From Diospyros lotus (Eukaryota > Streptophyta > Magnoliopsida > Ericales > Ebenaceae), in contig NC_068345.1 in assembly GCF_014633365.1 (NCBI RefSeq), forward strand, positions 13,586,058-13,650,057: DNA of 64,000 nt. The letters are read 5' to 3'. The notes beneath the pieces are model-generated. The model had not been told where the DNA came from and searched no databases. It worked only from the letters and a program-made list of their open reading frames with translations. The position numbers and the translations under genes are program-made. This document shows positions 45,420 through 55,875 of this stretch, in pieces. The first letter of the stretch is position 1. Every line of letters begins with the position of its first letter.

Positions 45420-46099
45420 CTTAGAACACCAAGCAAGGAGAACCACTACAACCCAATTTGGTGACTTAGAACACAAAAAAGTTTTATAAACAATAAAAAC
45501 CAACAAAAAACAAAACCAAATAGGACAATTCGACACACTCCATTACAAATTCCAACCCAGGAAAAGATTTCAACTTTATTTTTCGTTCATTTTCCCTCGT
45601 TTACATAACTTCCAACAAAATCTCAAATGAAACCAAAAGAAAAACAACCAAAAATTTCAGTTCCCGGGAAAAGATTCCAACTTCCATTTTTCAACTCACC
45701 CTAAGCAAATTCAAATGCACATATTAACACATAGAGCCCACAATTTTAGTTTCTAGGTCAAGAATCCGACCTTCATTCTCATTTCTCTTACCTCCTTTTC
45801 AAATCAACCAAACAAAAACTCAAACCCACACATTAACAAACAGAACCCAGAAATTCAAGCAAAACGAAGCCATTGACAGATCAGGCACCAAAACTGGCGA
45901 CGCAAAGATCTCTTCACGAAAAAGAAGAGGTTGAAAGTACATACACAGAAAGAGAGAGTCCATAATGGAGAAAATTTGAGAGATTCGCTTACAAAATTTC
46001 ACTCTGCCAACAACGATTCTGGGCCGAGAAGGGGTGGCGGCGAACGACGGAAAGAGGGGGCGATGACGGCGGTTCTGGGCCGAAAGGCGGTGGTGGCCA
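45420..46099. other. No gene seen; short direct repeat at left edge
   Basis: TTGGTGACTTAGAACAC occurs at 45413-45429 and again at 45460-45476. The remainder is AT-rich with no domain recognised; the part near 46020-46095 is GC-rich and precedes the RRM fragment in reverse orientation. Confidence 0.5.
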
Positions 46100-46102
46100 T
46101 TA

Positions 46103-46195
46103 AACCTCGCTATAGATCTTGAAGTGGTCCTTCAGCTCTTCTTTGGTGGTTTCCCATGAAATCCCACTGATGAATAGCTTCTCCTCGGTGGTCTC
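46103..46195 (-). pseudogene. Orphan RRM N-terminal fragment (hnRNP-like)
   Basis: Minus-strand frame ends EEKLFISGISWETTKEELKD followed by HFKIYSEV and TAA. This is the first beta strand (RNP2, LFISGI) and helix 1 of an RNA-recognition motif like that of plant hnRNP1 / musashi-type proteins. RNP1 and the remaining fold are missing; the reading hits a stop where VxAVIM is expected. GAG|GTTTAA at the break could be a splice donor, so this may be a first exon whose partners are absent, or a captured gene fragment. Upstream (46200-46620) is proline/serine-rich low-complexity reading without ATG support. Confidence 0.6.
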
Positions 46196-46199
46196 GAGA

Positions 46200-46680
46200 G
46201 GGGGTTGCAGCGACGATGGAGGGGCTAGGCCGATAGGGGGTGCAGCGAACGGCAGATGGAGGGGTGACGATTGCGTGAGTGGGTGGGTGGGTTTGTAATG
46301 GCTATTGGTTCGCGATGGAGAGATGAGATGGGTAGAATGAGAGATGAAGTAGGCAGTGTGGGGGACAATGGTGGTGCTGGCTAGCTTGAAGGAGAACAGA
46401 GAGAGGATCAGAGATGGTGGAGCGGCGATCAACTGGCAGAAGGAAAACCGGAGAGAGAGACAGATAGGGAAGGAGAAGGGGGAGAGAGAGAGAGAGATAG
46501 TGAGTGAGGGAGTAGGAGAAAGGAATTGCAGAGTATTGGCGTGGGAGGGGGTGGGTGTGAGAGAGAGAGAGGAAATGCAGAGTGGGCGGGAAATTGAAAT
46601 CTGAAAATTAATCCAAGCCATTTATTTACACTGAAATTAATTTCAACCATAGGATCAAAAAACATTTTGAGACATTTTCA
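46200..46680 (-). other. GA/CT-rich region upstream of the RRM fragment
   Basis: Contains a GA-repeat (46482-46496 and 46559-46572) and other purine-rich sequence on plus. On the minus strand this CT-rich DNA could be promoter or 5' UTR of the RRM fragment. A TA microsatellite follows at 46700-46714. Confidence 0.35.
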
Positions 46681-47054
46681 AAAACAGTCCTCTCTTATTA
46701 TATATATATATATATTATACATATTGGCAGCATGGGGGAGCAAAATTCTCCCTTTTGAATTTCCCTCTTGCAGTCGTATGATTGTGCCTGCAATAGCTCA
46801 CCGCCCACTTTTCAATTGTCCCTTGAAGTGGAGCGCCTGTTGCCTCCTCTCTTCATTTTAATTTTAATTTTACTTTTCACAATTGCCCCATATTCAATTT
46901 ATTAATTCTTATAATATATATTGTGTATATAATAATTATACACATTAATATTATACAAGAATTAATTACATACTGAAAACTTTTCTTACATTTAATATCT
47001 GGCAAAAAACTTCATTAACTCTTAATGATATTTTGATCAACTATTAACTCTTAA

Positions 47055-48130
47055 TGGTGAAAGGCTAGCCTATTAGTTCAGATTCACTAATACAACACTA
47101 TATCTATTTAGAGTGTAAGCTTCTAGGTTCACAACCATGTTGCAATCAAAACCCGTAAACTCTTTGATGCCGATTGAACACTTTGATCTACTAAGAGAAT
47201 CTCTTTATCTTTCCAAAGCATCCTGAAAGATTCTGAATATTCTCTAGGTAGGACTCAAGTAAATCCTAATGGCAATGAAGTCAGAACTTCTTGTATACCT
47301 ATTTAAAGACTGTTGATTACCATGCACTATAGTCTCTCCAATAACTAACATCTCGATCAAGTAAGAGTCATGGATCGAATAAACTCACAAGATTCAGTAA
47401 TAATGAAAAATCCAGTCTGGGGTGATTGAGATGACATACTGGAACTCTTTCCGATATCGAAAACTCTTTTCCTATTATGCATACCTTGGTTAAGGATTTC
47501 TACAATCACCAACCAACTGAGATCTCATAAGATATTCGCCTCAAGTCAGGGGACAGTGGATCCTATCAGCAAGCATCTGACTCAATACACCACTGCACAA
47601 AGACCACAAAAAGAGCATCCCCACCTCTCATTTCAGATGATTCCTCTCAATGGTAAATCCCCGACACTAGTGTACAAGACAACTTTGTCGCTTCTGGTCA
47701 AAGAATCATATACACAATCAAAAGCCAATAACATATCATTAATCATCTCAATCATGTGATCTAGTACAAGAATCACATTCAGTGGATGTTCTACTAACAC
47801 CTACTCGCATGTCTACTGTCTATTATCTACATCTCATGCAATATCGCATGTGACTCACCATTATTTATCATCAGTATCTCATACTAATCGAAGTAAGAGC
47901 CCATGTGCTAGTTTGTAATTGATTAATCTTGGTCTCATTCAAAAAAATGTTAGGACTAGGAATACCTTTAAGAAACCATGCATTATAGATCTTTGTCACA
48001 TATTCTTAACAACTTAAAAATAAAGATCATCAGAATATCTAAGGACTCATTCATATATATAAGTGGAGATGTATAAATGAAGATATGACCATTTAAATAA
48101 CAAGCAAAATTATATCATTAGGCTCTAACA
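47055..48130 (-). repeat. Copia LTR remnant (Angela-type appearance)
   Basis: On the minus strand it starts TGTTAGAGCCTAATG (48130). The body has the same type of phrases as the LTR at 34996-36427 (for example CCTTGGTTAAGGATTTCTAC against CCTTGGCCAAGGATTTCCTT). It breaks a copia gag at 48131. Left boundary and TSD are uncertain. Confidence 0.5.
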
Positions 48131-48287
48131 CTCATACTAGATGTTATCTAAATCTAACATTAGAACACTAACACTAACAACGATATCATTAAATCTAGTA
48201 AACATATCCATAATAAACTCCCAAGATTTCATTAAAAAGAGCTTATACTCATGAATAAGTAAATTTACTTTTGTTTCCTTAACTTGA

Positions 48288-48824
48288 TGTAACATCCCGC
48301 ATCGAGCGATAAGAAGGACCAGATCAACTTACCCTAATGAGTCTACGCAAACTTTCCAGGAGTCACCCATCCTTGAGCTACCCTAGCTCAAGCATGCTTA
48401 ACCCGGGAAATCTTTATCCACATTCAATCCAAAAGATATCCAGCTAGTGTTGTTTCCTTCCTTACTATTCTCGATATATATACTAGCTTCTCCAAAGTCT
48501 CTTCTTAGACTTGACCTTGGGCTTTCGGGGTATTACATTCTCTCCCCTTGAGCACATAACGTCCTCGTCATGTGACCTTACAACTGATCCCAAATCTTCT
48601 CCCCTTTGGGGGCTGCCATCCTAGAAGCCTGCCAAGAGAATGGTAGGCGTAACCCATCCTTGAGATACCCTAGCTCAAGCACGCTTAACCTAGAAGTTTT
48701 TTATCCATATTCAGCTCAAAAGGTATCTAGCTGGTGTTGTTTCCTTCCTTATTATTCTCGATATATATGCTAACTTCTTCAAAGTCCTTTCTTACACTTG
48801 ACCTTGGGCTCTCGGGGTATTACA
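48288..48824 (-). mobile_element. TRIM-type element with 5S-rRNA-like LTRs (Cassandra-like)
   Basis: 537 bp flanked by CTTGA on both sides (48283-48287, 48825-48829). Two related terminal repeats, 48288-48537 and about 48643-48824, share the end GGGGTATTACA. Minus-strand ends are TGTAATACCCCGA and GCGGGATGTTACA. Inside each repeat the minus strand reads GTTAAGC[AG]TGCTTGAGCT and AAGGATGGGTGACTCCTGG (altered in the second copy), matching the internal promoter part of plant 5S rRNA. A polypurine tract CTCAAGGGGAGAGA lies beside the left LTR. The second LTR is truncated on its inner side and no PBS is seen. LTRs carrying 5S sequence are the hallmark of Cassandra TRIMs. Confidence 0.82.
48375..48415 (-). 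ncRNA. 5S-rRNA-derived internal promoter segment in a TRIM LTR
   Basis: Similar to 5S A-box (AGTTAAGCGTGCTTGGGCG in the gene) and C-box (GGATGGGTGACCTCCTGG) in correct order and spacing. The C-box copy has lost one C. The rest of the 5S molecule is not recognisable, so this is not a 5S gene. Confidence 0.65.
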
Positions 48825-49007
48825 CTTGATATGTGTTTTCATGAGTAACTTCTAACTTGTCTCAAATCTTCTTAGTTGTTTTGCAATTGGATAATCAATT
48901 GAATTCTTCCAACCCAAGTGCACAAAATAAGATGTTCATGGCTTTGGCATTTGTCTCCACTATCCCTTTATCTTCTTTGGTCCATTCCCTCATCTTTTCT
49001 ATTGTGA

Positions 49008-50583
49008 TGTAGCACACTTGAATCACCATATATCCAAGAGGGGGGTGAATTGGGTCTCTTTAAAAATGTTTAAAACTTTTGAATTTTTATGGAAAAATGG
49101 AAATATAAAATAATGAAATAGTGATTTGATCAAATGAGTAAATAATGCTAAAGGAAATAATGATAAAAAGTAAATGAGGTTCAAGATTTATAGTAGTTCG
49201 ACACCATCCTACATCCACTCCTCCCAACAATTTTGTTGGAGAATTAAATCCACTAAATCCTCCTACCAAAAATTGGTAGGCCCTTTAGCCTCAATTCTAG
49301 GAAAAACAAAGTCTCCTATTAAGAATCAGTAAGCCCTCTGGCTTACAAGCTAGGCAATACAATAAGGAATTACAATTGGACTGAATTTAAGAGATTAATA
49401 TCTTAGTTACAATGAAGCTCAAAATACAAATTCAAATCTTATCAATAAGAATTACAAATATACAACTTACCTTTAAATGAAAAGTGAAAGATTAAACACT
49501 TGAATAGTAGAATCAAATACTTGAGCACATGCATTTGTTCATTAACTTGTTCTTGGGTAGCTTCAATCTCTATCTATAGCTTTCTAGTTATCCAAGCATT
49601 GATTAGCCATTAATGGGATCGCTGGGCTGTATTTAATGCTTAAAAACTAGCTGTTTGAGATTGTCAAATATGAAACGATTGACAATTCGAAAGAACAGGT
49701 CGACAATTTCTTTGAAAACATTTAAAATGCAAGCAGATGGTCAACTTTTCCAATGAAGGAGTCGATATTTTCAATAAGTTGACAATTTTAAAAGAAAGTT
49801 GACGATATACTATCAATGTCGACCTAATTTGAACACACATACAAGCAACCAAGAGCATGAAAAGTCCCCGTTGACAGTTTACATGAAAACAGTTAACACT
49901 TTTAAAAACAAAGTCAATATTTTTTACTTGATCAAATAGCCCATAAACTAAGACACAAAATGGTAAACATTACCTTAACATGGTCGACAAACCCCTCGGG
50001 GTAGCTTGAGTGGTTGTCCGCACGAGATCTAGGTGTTGAAGACTGTTAAGTTGCGTGTTCGATCCCTGGGCAGTGCGACACTGTGTCGTTGCACTACATG
50101 AAAGGCCACGAGCCACGGGTTCTCGACCCAAATTTACTCGGCTCGACTGTGGGCTCGCATGGTCGGTTGCCTGTAGGGAGGATAACACTCGTGCCAAAGG
50201 TGCTGTTAGGCGGGACTCCTCGATTCCTACGTTAAAAAAAAAAATAAAAAAAACACGGTCGATAGTTTTGCCTTATATTTTTAGAAGATGTGTATGATTT
50301 TTGAAATAATTTTGGCACATTTTATACTACAATTCATTTGATTTCAAAATAACTTTTCTTTGATGCTATAATGTTATTTTCCAAGATAAAATATTTTCCA
50401 CAAAGGATTTTATATTGAAAGGACATTTAGGATTTTTATCCTTTGGCATCAATAAAATATATACAGCTTTGAACAACAAGATTATCAAAACCATTTTAGA
50501 TAATTTATAAGTTAATCTCACTAATCATTTTCAAATTCCATAGAAGTTTTTCATCATCAAAACATTTTATCAAAAGCAAAACA
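49008..50583 (-). repeat. Sirevirus-like 3' LTR (minus) containing a SINE
   Basis: On the minus strand it ends with CAATTCACCCCCCTCTTGG ... near 49030, and its start at about 50583 is preceded by the polypurine-like AAAAAATGGGAGATT. It is inserted in the copia gag at 49008. Internal sequence of the same element (long 3' region) extends to the right to about 52.5 kb. The SINE at 49988-50252 interrupts it. Confidence 0.6.
49988..50252 (+). mobile_element. tRNA-derived SINE, 265 bp
   Basis: Pol III A-box-like TAGCTTGAGTGGTTG at about 50003 and B-box GTTCGATCCC at about 50058 are spaced as in a tRNA. A body (CCACGAGCCACGGGTTCTCG) and an A-rich tail (50234-50253) follow. The flanks ACATGGTCGA (49978-49987) and ACACGGTCGA (50253-50262) are a 10-bp TSD with one mismatch. 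Confidence 0.88.
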
Positions 50584-51400
50584 ATAATCTCCCATTTTTT
50601 ATGATGACAGAACTTATTTTTGAAAGCATAACATTACTCCGTCCCCTTTTCGTCATAAACTAAAAAAAAGGTGTTTTGGAAATCATTTGGGAGAACAACA
50701 AAGTTTGACAAAATAAGCACATTTGGAACAATCATGAGAGAAATGAGAAAGGATATACTTTCCTTTTTGGGATGAACTACTCCTCCTTAAACCAAGATAG
50801 GTACACATTAACATTATGGGGTATATATAACAATGAGATGAATTGCAAAACAACATAATAAGCACATGCCAAGATAATTCATATCAAAAGCATCCATTTC
50901 ATCAAAAGATAATGTTCATCCAATACATTTCATCAAAATACATTCAAAAGCAACTAGAAAAATATACATAAAAGTATCAAATGTGAACAACATCGGATAC
51001 AAAATAAAATAGAAATCTAAGGATCATGAGGAGATGGAGATGAATCAAAGGAAGGTAGATGAGCAAAGATCGAGTGGACAAGAGGAATAAGTTGGGCAAG
51101 TTGAGACAACATCCTATCTTGATGTGCGCGAGTGGTGCTTATCTTACTTTTGAGGTCCGCAAGATCATCATCCCTTGGCGGTGCTTCCTTTCTAGGTAGT
51201 GAAGATGAGGGTCCAGGGGTGGGTTGAGAAGCAAACTACTCATCCTCATGGTCTTCATCATCAACTAACTTCCTTTTCCTACTTTTGAATCCATTCTCCC
51301 TCTTCATTTTCCTTGAATCCTATCCTCATGGTAGTGGCCGCATTAAGATGTTGGGTAGGATTGATGTGAACTTACCTAACAATTCCTAACATGAACCTTG
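50584..51400 (-). other. 3' internal region of the Sirevirus-like element
   Basis: AT-rich, no intact ORF. 51010-51330 on the minus strand is hydrophilic with stops. It lies between the PF20167-like fragment and the LTR, where these elements keep long non-coding or env-like sequence. Confidence 0.4.
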
Positions 51401-51409
51401 CTTTCGATG

Positions 51410-52400
51410 ATATCACTTGCTACCATTCCATAAGGTAAATGACCTTATTTTGCTAGAGAACTCCCTAATAATTCGATTAACCATCAATAAACACAAATTG
51501 GGTCTTATCTTAGCTATGATGCATTACATAAGCCATAAGTCTTCTTTTGCAATTTGGGCAAATTTTCCACTCTTTGGCACCAACACTTGTGTACAAGTCT
51601 TCTTAAACCTTGAGTAAACTCACTCTGTGTTACTTGATATTACTCTAGGTTATTCAAGTATACTCTAAGTGGGAATGTGTTTTGAGTAAGTATCGAAAGG
51701 AGTGTGGGATTGGCCTCTCATTTTGGAGGGAGCCTTCAGTTTTGCTTAGAATATGGTAAACAATCATGCCATATGGGACTTTGCCTTCTAATTTGTTAAT
51801 GATAAACTGGTACATTTTGTTAAAGATAAAGGTTAGGAGGTTGAAGTGGAAATTCTTTAATGCACATCACATGATGATCAAGTCATTAGAGGTGATAAAA
51901 TGGAAGGAGCCGCTCTGGATGTTGATGGATGTGGCAATGAAATTATGTAAAACCCTATGTTCAGGGTCAATGAATTCATGGGATCCAGGATAGTTGGCAG
52001 GAGAGAAAGGTTTAGATTTTCTAGTGAAGAATTGCCAAAGTTCATCTAAGTCATAGTTAATATCATCTAAAAGTGTTTTACAATCAGACAAGGAGAAAGT
52101 GTTGCAAAGTTGTGATGAAGTGTATATGTAGTTTTGTCCTTGAAACCTAAATCTAACATCATCAATTGAGTGATCTTCCTGTTTATTTTCAGTTGAACTT
52201 TTGGGAAGGCTTGAGTATAACTCAGCTATTGGCTCAAGGTAACAAGGGATGTTTAGATTGGAAAGGACAAACCATCCCATGTTTGCGATCCATTTTCTAA
52301 GATTGTTACCAAAGTTTATGGATGCAAGTCTTGACCAATTGAAGTTCCTACCATGAACAAAACCTCTAGATAGGACATCAAAAAATAGTGTTTTGTGTTA
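51410..52400 (-). pseudogene. Putative plant transposon protein domain, broken
   Basis: Minus strand reads SRGFVHGRNFNWSRLAS, INFGNNLRKWIANMGWFVLS, EPIAELYSSLPKSS, then DVRFRFQGQNYIYTSSQLC and HEFIDPEHRVLHNFIATSI. After a stop it continues ALKNFHFNLLTFIFNKMY, KLEGKVPYGMIVYHILSKT. The succession (virion-like N-terminal, FRGQ- and H-x-L segments) resembles the domain annotated as putative plant transposon protein, often found with retroelements. At least three stops are present. The longest intact part is 51867-52280. Confidence 0.55.
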
Positions 52401-52459
52401 GTCATTTCAAAATTTTTCAGGTTTGGATGCAGGTGGAGGTAAGGGAGTGGTTTGGTTAT

Positions 52460-52990
52460 GTGCCCTTTTTGTTCTAACTTTAGTTTGTTATGAGGAAGAG
52501 CTTTTGAGGGAGTTGCAGTGTCCTTTCAAACTAAAGATAAAGAGAAGATAAGACAAAAAAAAGGAAAAAAAAACAGAGGGGAGAAGGAAGGCTTAAGACT
52601 AAGAGATCTATCTTGCTTGAATGAGTGGAGATGATGGTGACAGAGGTGAAAGAGTGACGACAACAACAATTGAGGCAAAGGAGTGAAAACGATGACGAAA
52701 AAGTGAAGATGATGGCGACATAGTGAAAGAGCCCTTCGAAGTTTAGAGAGAAAGAGGGCTTAGGGCTATGCGACACCGATGACAGTGTTTAGAGAGAAAT
52801 GAGGGCTCAAGGTCGGGTGTGTGATTGTGCAGGTGCCTTTAGAGTTCAAGAGAAATGGTGCCCAACCAGGGCTATGCGGCGTCAGTGACAGTATTCAGAG
52901 AGAAAGGATGGCTTATTTACCAATCGAGAATTAAAGTTAGGTTCAAATTCCACAAACACAAAAGAACGGCATATTGCTGCCTTAAAAAAA
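52460..52990. other. Low-complexity region with a diverged duplication
   Basis: GGGCTATGCGACACCGATGA (about 52761) recurs as GGGCTATGCGGCGTCAGTGA (about 52869), each followed by CAGT[GA]TT[TC]AGAGAGAAA, so a unit of about 108 bp is duplicated. No coding domain seen. Confidence 0.6.
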
Positions 52991-52998
52991 TAAGGATC

Positions 52999-53162
52999 AT
53001 GCTATTTGTATATCATTTATGTATATCTTGGACTACACAAGGTACATAAATGACATAAATATCTCTCGCCTCACTGCGCCTCATCATCTTGGGTGAGGAC
53101 ATTTTAGACATTAGTATATCATTGTGTAGTCCAAAGTGTACACAATGATGTACCAATAGCAT
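52999..53162. mobile_element. Palindromic MITE, about 164 bp
   Basis: ATGCTATTTGTATATCATTT ... CTTGGACTACACAA at the left is inverted at the right (TTGTGTAGTCCAAAG ... GTACCAATAGCAT), about 42-bp imperfect TIRs around a GC-richer centre. The TSD is not clear in the A-rich flank. Confidence 0.7.
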
Positions 53163-53269
53163 TTTTCAAAAAACAAATGAATCATTGGGGTTGAAGAAGA
53201 TTGGATTTTAGTCACAAGGCATTGACCACCACAGCCTATTCTATTTCTAGACGATGCCTTATTAAAACA

Positions 53270-54100
53270 AATCAATGTTCCCAAACCCAGTTGCCAGTGT
53301 TGAATCCTCCTTTACTTTAACGAAGATATTACCACTCGTGTGCCATGGCAATGTCTCAACACCCTTTGACTATGACCACAACTCTAATCATGCAATTGAA
53401 AAATACAACGCCATTAATAAAAAGACAAAATATTCAATGTATGGTAATGCTTTGACATGTAATTAAACTATAAATAATGACCATTGCTGACTTTGATAAC
53501 TTTAAAATTTAAAATAGAATAATTTTTTTTAAATACATGATAATATAGTAATTATTAAGTTATAAAGTTCTGTTATGATATTATATATAGTTATATTGAA
53601 TAGTTTACCAAGAATGAGTTAGAAGGAGTAGAGTAAAATTCAAAATTATCCATTTTATTATTTTTGTTTGCAGCCCAACAAGAAGAGGAAGAGTCCCATT
53701 TGATCTTGATTCCTTATCTGCAATTATTGGTTCTAGTCACTTATTCCTACATTTATTTTATTTATTTATTTAAAATTTGTTTGACTTTGCCCCTCCCATT
53801 AACCAATCCTATACAGCCGTCACAACTCATTGATCTCATGTATAATTCTTTTTTCTTCTTAATGATGTCACCTTTGGGAACATAACGTCACAAAAACTGC
53901 AACCTGGACCACAATTCTCGGACCAATAATGATAAAAGAGTTATTTGATTGTCTAGTTAGGCCAAACGATATTTTTGTCATATCAAACATTAATTTCTCA
54001 ATCTTAATATAAGAGAGTAAAATTATAATTTTGTCAATGGAGAGACCAGACAATAAATAATATATCACTGCCCTTCCCCAAATTACATGGTCAAATACCA
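53270..54100. other. Intergenic region upstream of the UGT gene
   Basis: AT-rich; small ORFs only. 53740-53770 is a T/A-rich run. No transposon or exon recognised. It presumably contains distal promoter sequence of the UGT gene. Confidence 0.5.
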
Positions 54101-54106
54101 GAATGG

Positions 54107-54115
54107 CTATAAAAG
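54107..54115 (+). promoter_or_regulatory. TATA box of the UGT gene
   Basis: CTATAAAAG, 58 bp upstream of the start codon, which leaves room for a start site about 30 bp downstream and a short leader. Confidence 0.7.
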
Positions 54116-54135
54116 TTTGATGGGTAGGCTGCACT

Positions 54136-54167
54136 AGAAAGGAAAGGAAAGGAAAGGAAAGGAAAGG
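54136..54167 (+). repeat. (GGAAA)n pentanucleotide repeat in the UGT 5' leader
   Basis: Five to six GGAAA units in the presumed 5' UTR, ending six bases before the ATG. Confidence 0.93.
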
Positions 54168-54172
54168 GTGAG

Positions 54173-55875
54173 ATGGCTTCTACAACAACTACAGACAGTA
54201 AGCCTCATGCCGTTTGCATCCCATACCCATTACAGGGCCATGTAAAGCCAATGCTGAAACTAGCACAGCTTCTCCACTCTCTTGGCTTTTACATAACCTT
54301 CGTGAACACTGACTTCATCCACGACCGCCTTCTCAAAGCTGCTTCTATCACTTGTTTCGCTGACTTCAGATTTGAATCCTTCCCTGATGGCCTCCCGCCA
54401 TGCAGTGATGACTCTTCACAGGATGGCTATCTGCTCTCCGAGGCCTGCCATAGCAACTTCTTGGATCCGCTGCGAAGCCTCGTCGCGAGGCTCGGCAGCC
54501 GCCATGGAGACATCAGCTGCCCGCCGGTGACTTGTATCATAGCTGACGGCATGATGCCCTTCACCATCACAATTGCCGAGCAAATTGGGGTCCCTGGCAT
54601 GCTCCTTTGGCCGACTAGTGTCTGCGCTTTCATGGCCTTGAAGTACCACCACCTTCTCAAAGAAAAGGAACTTGTTCCAGTCCCGGGTAAATAATATTTC
54701 AATTACTAGTCTATGTTCTTGGACATGAATTAATGCTGATGAAAGAAGAAACTATTGGTGGCTTGCTCTTTGAGCGTACACTAAATAAATTTATTAGACA
54801 TGCACAGTAGCCCACAAATTGTAAACACCATTTAAGTGTGTAGAAATTTACATATGAGCTCAGTTTTGAAGAGATTTAAACCTTAATCTCTTATAACCAC
54901 ACTAGTTCAGTCCTTGAGGGTATATAACTTTTGGATCTACTGATAAAAAACTTAATATATATTTTTGGGGGTTTCGCAGAGGGACAGTTAGATTCCATTG
55001 TGGAGTGGATACCAGGACTGAAAGATGTGCGGGTGAGGGATCTTCCACTAGTTCATGCACCAAACGGTCTGAGCCCCATGAGAGAGGCAGCCCAAGCCTT
55101 CAAAGCTTCAGGCATCATTTTCAATAGCTTCAACACTCTAGAGCAAGATCTCCTGGATGCAATCTCCTCTATGTACCCTTCTGTTTATGCAATCGGCCCT
55201 CTCCAAATGCTCCTCAACTCCACCTCCAGTGGTGGAGAACACCCAGAATCTGTCATTGGTTCCAGCAGCATCTGGAAAGAAGAGGCCCAGTGCCTGCAAT
55301 GGCTCCACTCCAAGGAACCCAATTCAGTTGTCTACATCAGCTTTGGCAGCCGAGTGACAATGACACAACAGCAGCTGCTGGAGTTTGCTTGGGGCATTTG
55401 CAACAGTAACTACCCTTTCTTGTGGGTAATCAGGCCTGACCTTGTCAAGGGCAGGTCTGCAAGGCTGCCTCCTGAACTGCTGGAGACAATTGAAGGGAGG
55501 GGGTTCATAGTTTCTTGGTGTCCACAGGAGCAAGTTCTCGACCACCCCTCGGTCCGGGTTTTCATCACGCATTGCGGCTGGAACTCCACGGTTGAGAGCA
55601 TATCTGCCGGCATGCCGATGATTTGCTGGCCATGTCATTGTGACCAACCAATAAACTGTAGGTATAGTTGCAGAAAGTGGGGGATTGGGATGGAAATGGG
55701 TAATGGCATTGAGAGAGATGCAGTGGAGAAGCTTGTAAGGGAGGTAATGGAGAGGGGAGAAAAGTTGAAGCAAAGGGCTGTGGAGTGGAAGAAACTGGCA
55801 GAAGAGGCCACAAGTGGTAACAGTGGATCCTCATCCATGAATTTGAAGAAACTGGTTGAGGCATTGTTGGGCTGA
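54173..55875 (+). CDS. UDP-glycosyltransferase, UGT85-like
   Basis: Family-1 glycosyltransferase that transfers sugar (probably glucose) from UDP-sugar to a small-molecule hydroxyl in the cytosol. Exon 1 is 54173-54686, the GT-AG intron 54687-54979, exon 2 54980-55875; 469 aa, normal length. N-terminal acceptor domain: HAVCIPYPLQGHVKPMLKL with catalytic His12; partner Asp is probably D125 in IIADGMM. The 44-residue PSPG box spans W351-Q394 (WCPQEQVL, THCGWNSTVES, CWPCHCDQ); terminal Asp-Gln fits UDP-glucose use. FNTFE-type FNSFNTLEQDLL and the intron position match UGT85. Odd: the box has SVRVF where SIGGF or SVGAF is usual, which may affect donor binding. No stops or frameshifts. Acceptor cannot be told from sequence. 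Confidence 0.92.
54687..54979 (+). other. Intron of the UGT gene
   Basis: 293 bp, donor GGTAAATAA and acceptor GGTTTCGCAG; AT-rich. Splicing joins VPVPG-E, typical of the single UGT85 intron. Confidence 0.88.

Larger units (their letters stand above)
48131..49007 (-). pseudogene. Copia gag fragment, split by a miniature LTR element
   Basis: Minus strand 49007-48825 encodes EKMREWTKEDKG, NAKAMNILFCAL and KLEVTHEN. After the insertion (48288-48824), 48287-48131 continues VKETKVNLLIHEYKLFLMKS and FIMDMFTRFNDIV. These are the central UBN2-type gag phrases of plant copia elements. Its N-terminus is cut by an LTR at 49008 and its C-terminus by the LTR at 48130. Confidence 0.8.

Noticed and set aside
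48375..48415. A 5S rRNA gene
   Set aside because: Only the A-box to C-box part is similar; the 5' and 3' halves of 5S are missing and the segment is inside an LTR of a TRIM.
49008..50583. Reading this LTR as the 5' LTR of the gag fragment to its left
   Set aside because: The gag N-terminus is missing and there is no PBS between them, while a polypurine tract adjoins its right side, so it is better explained as a 3' LTR inserted into the gag.
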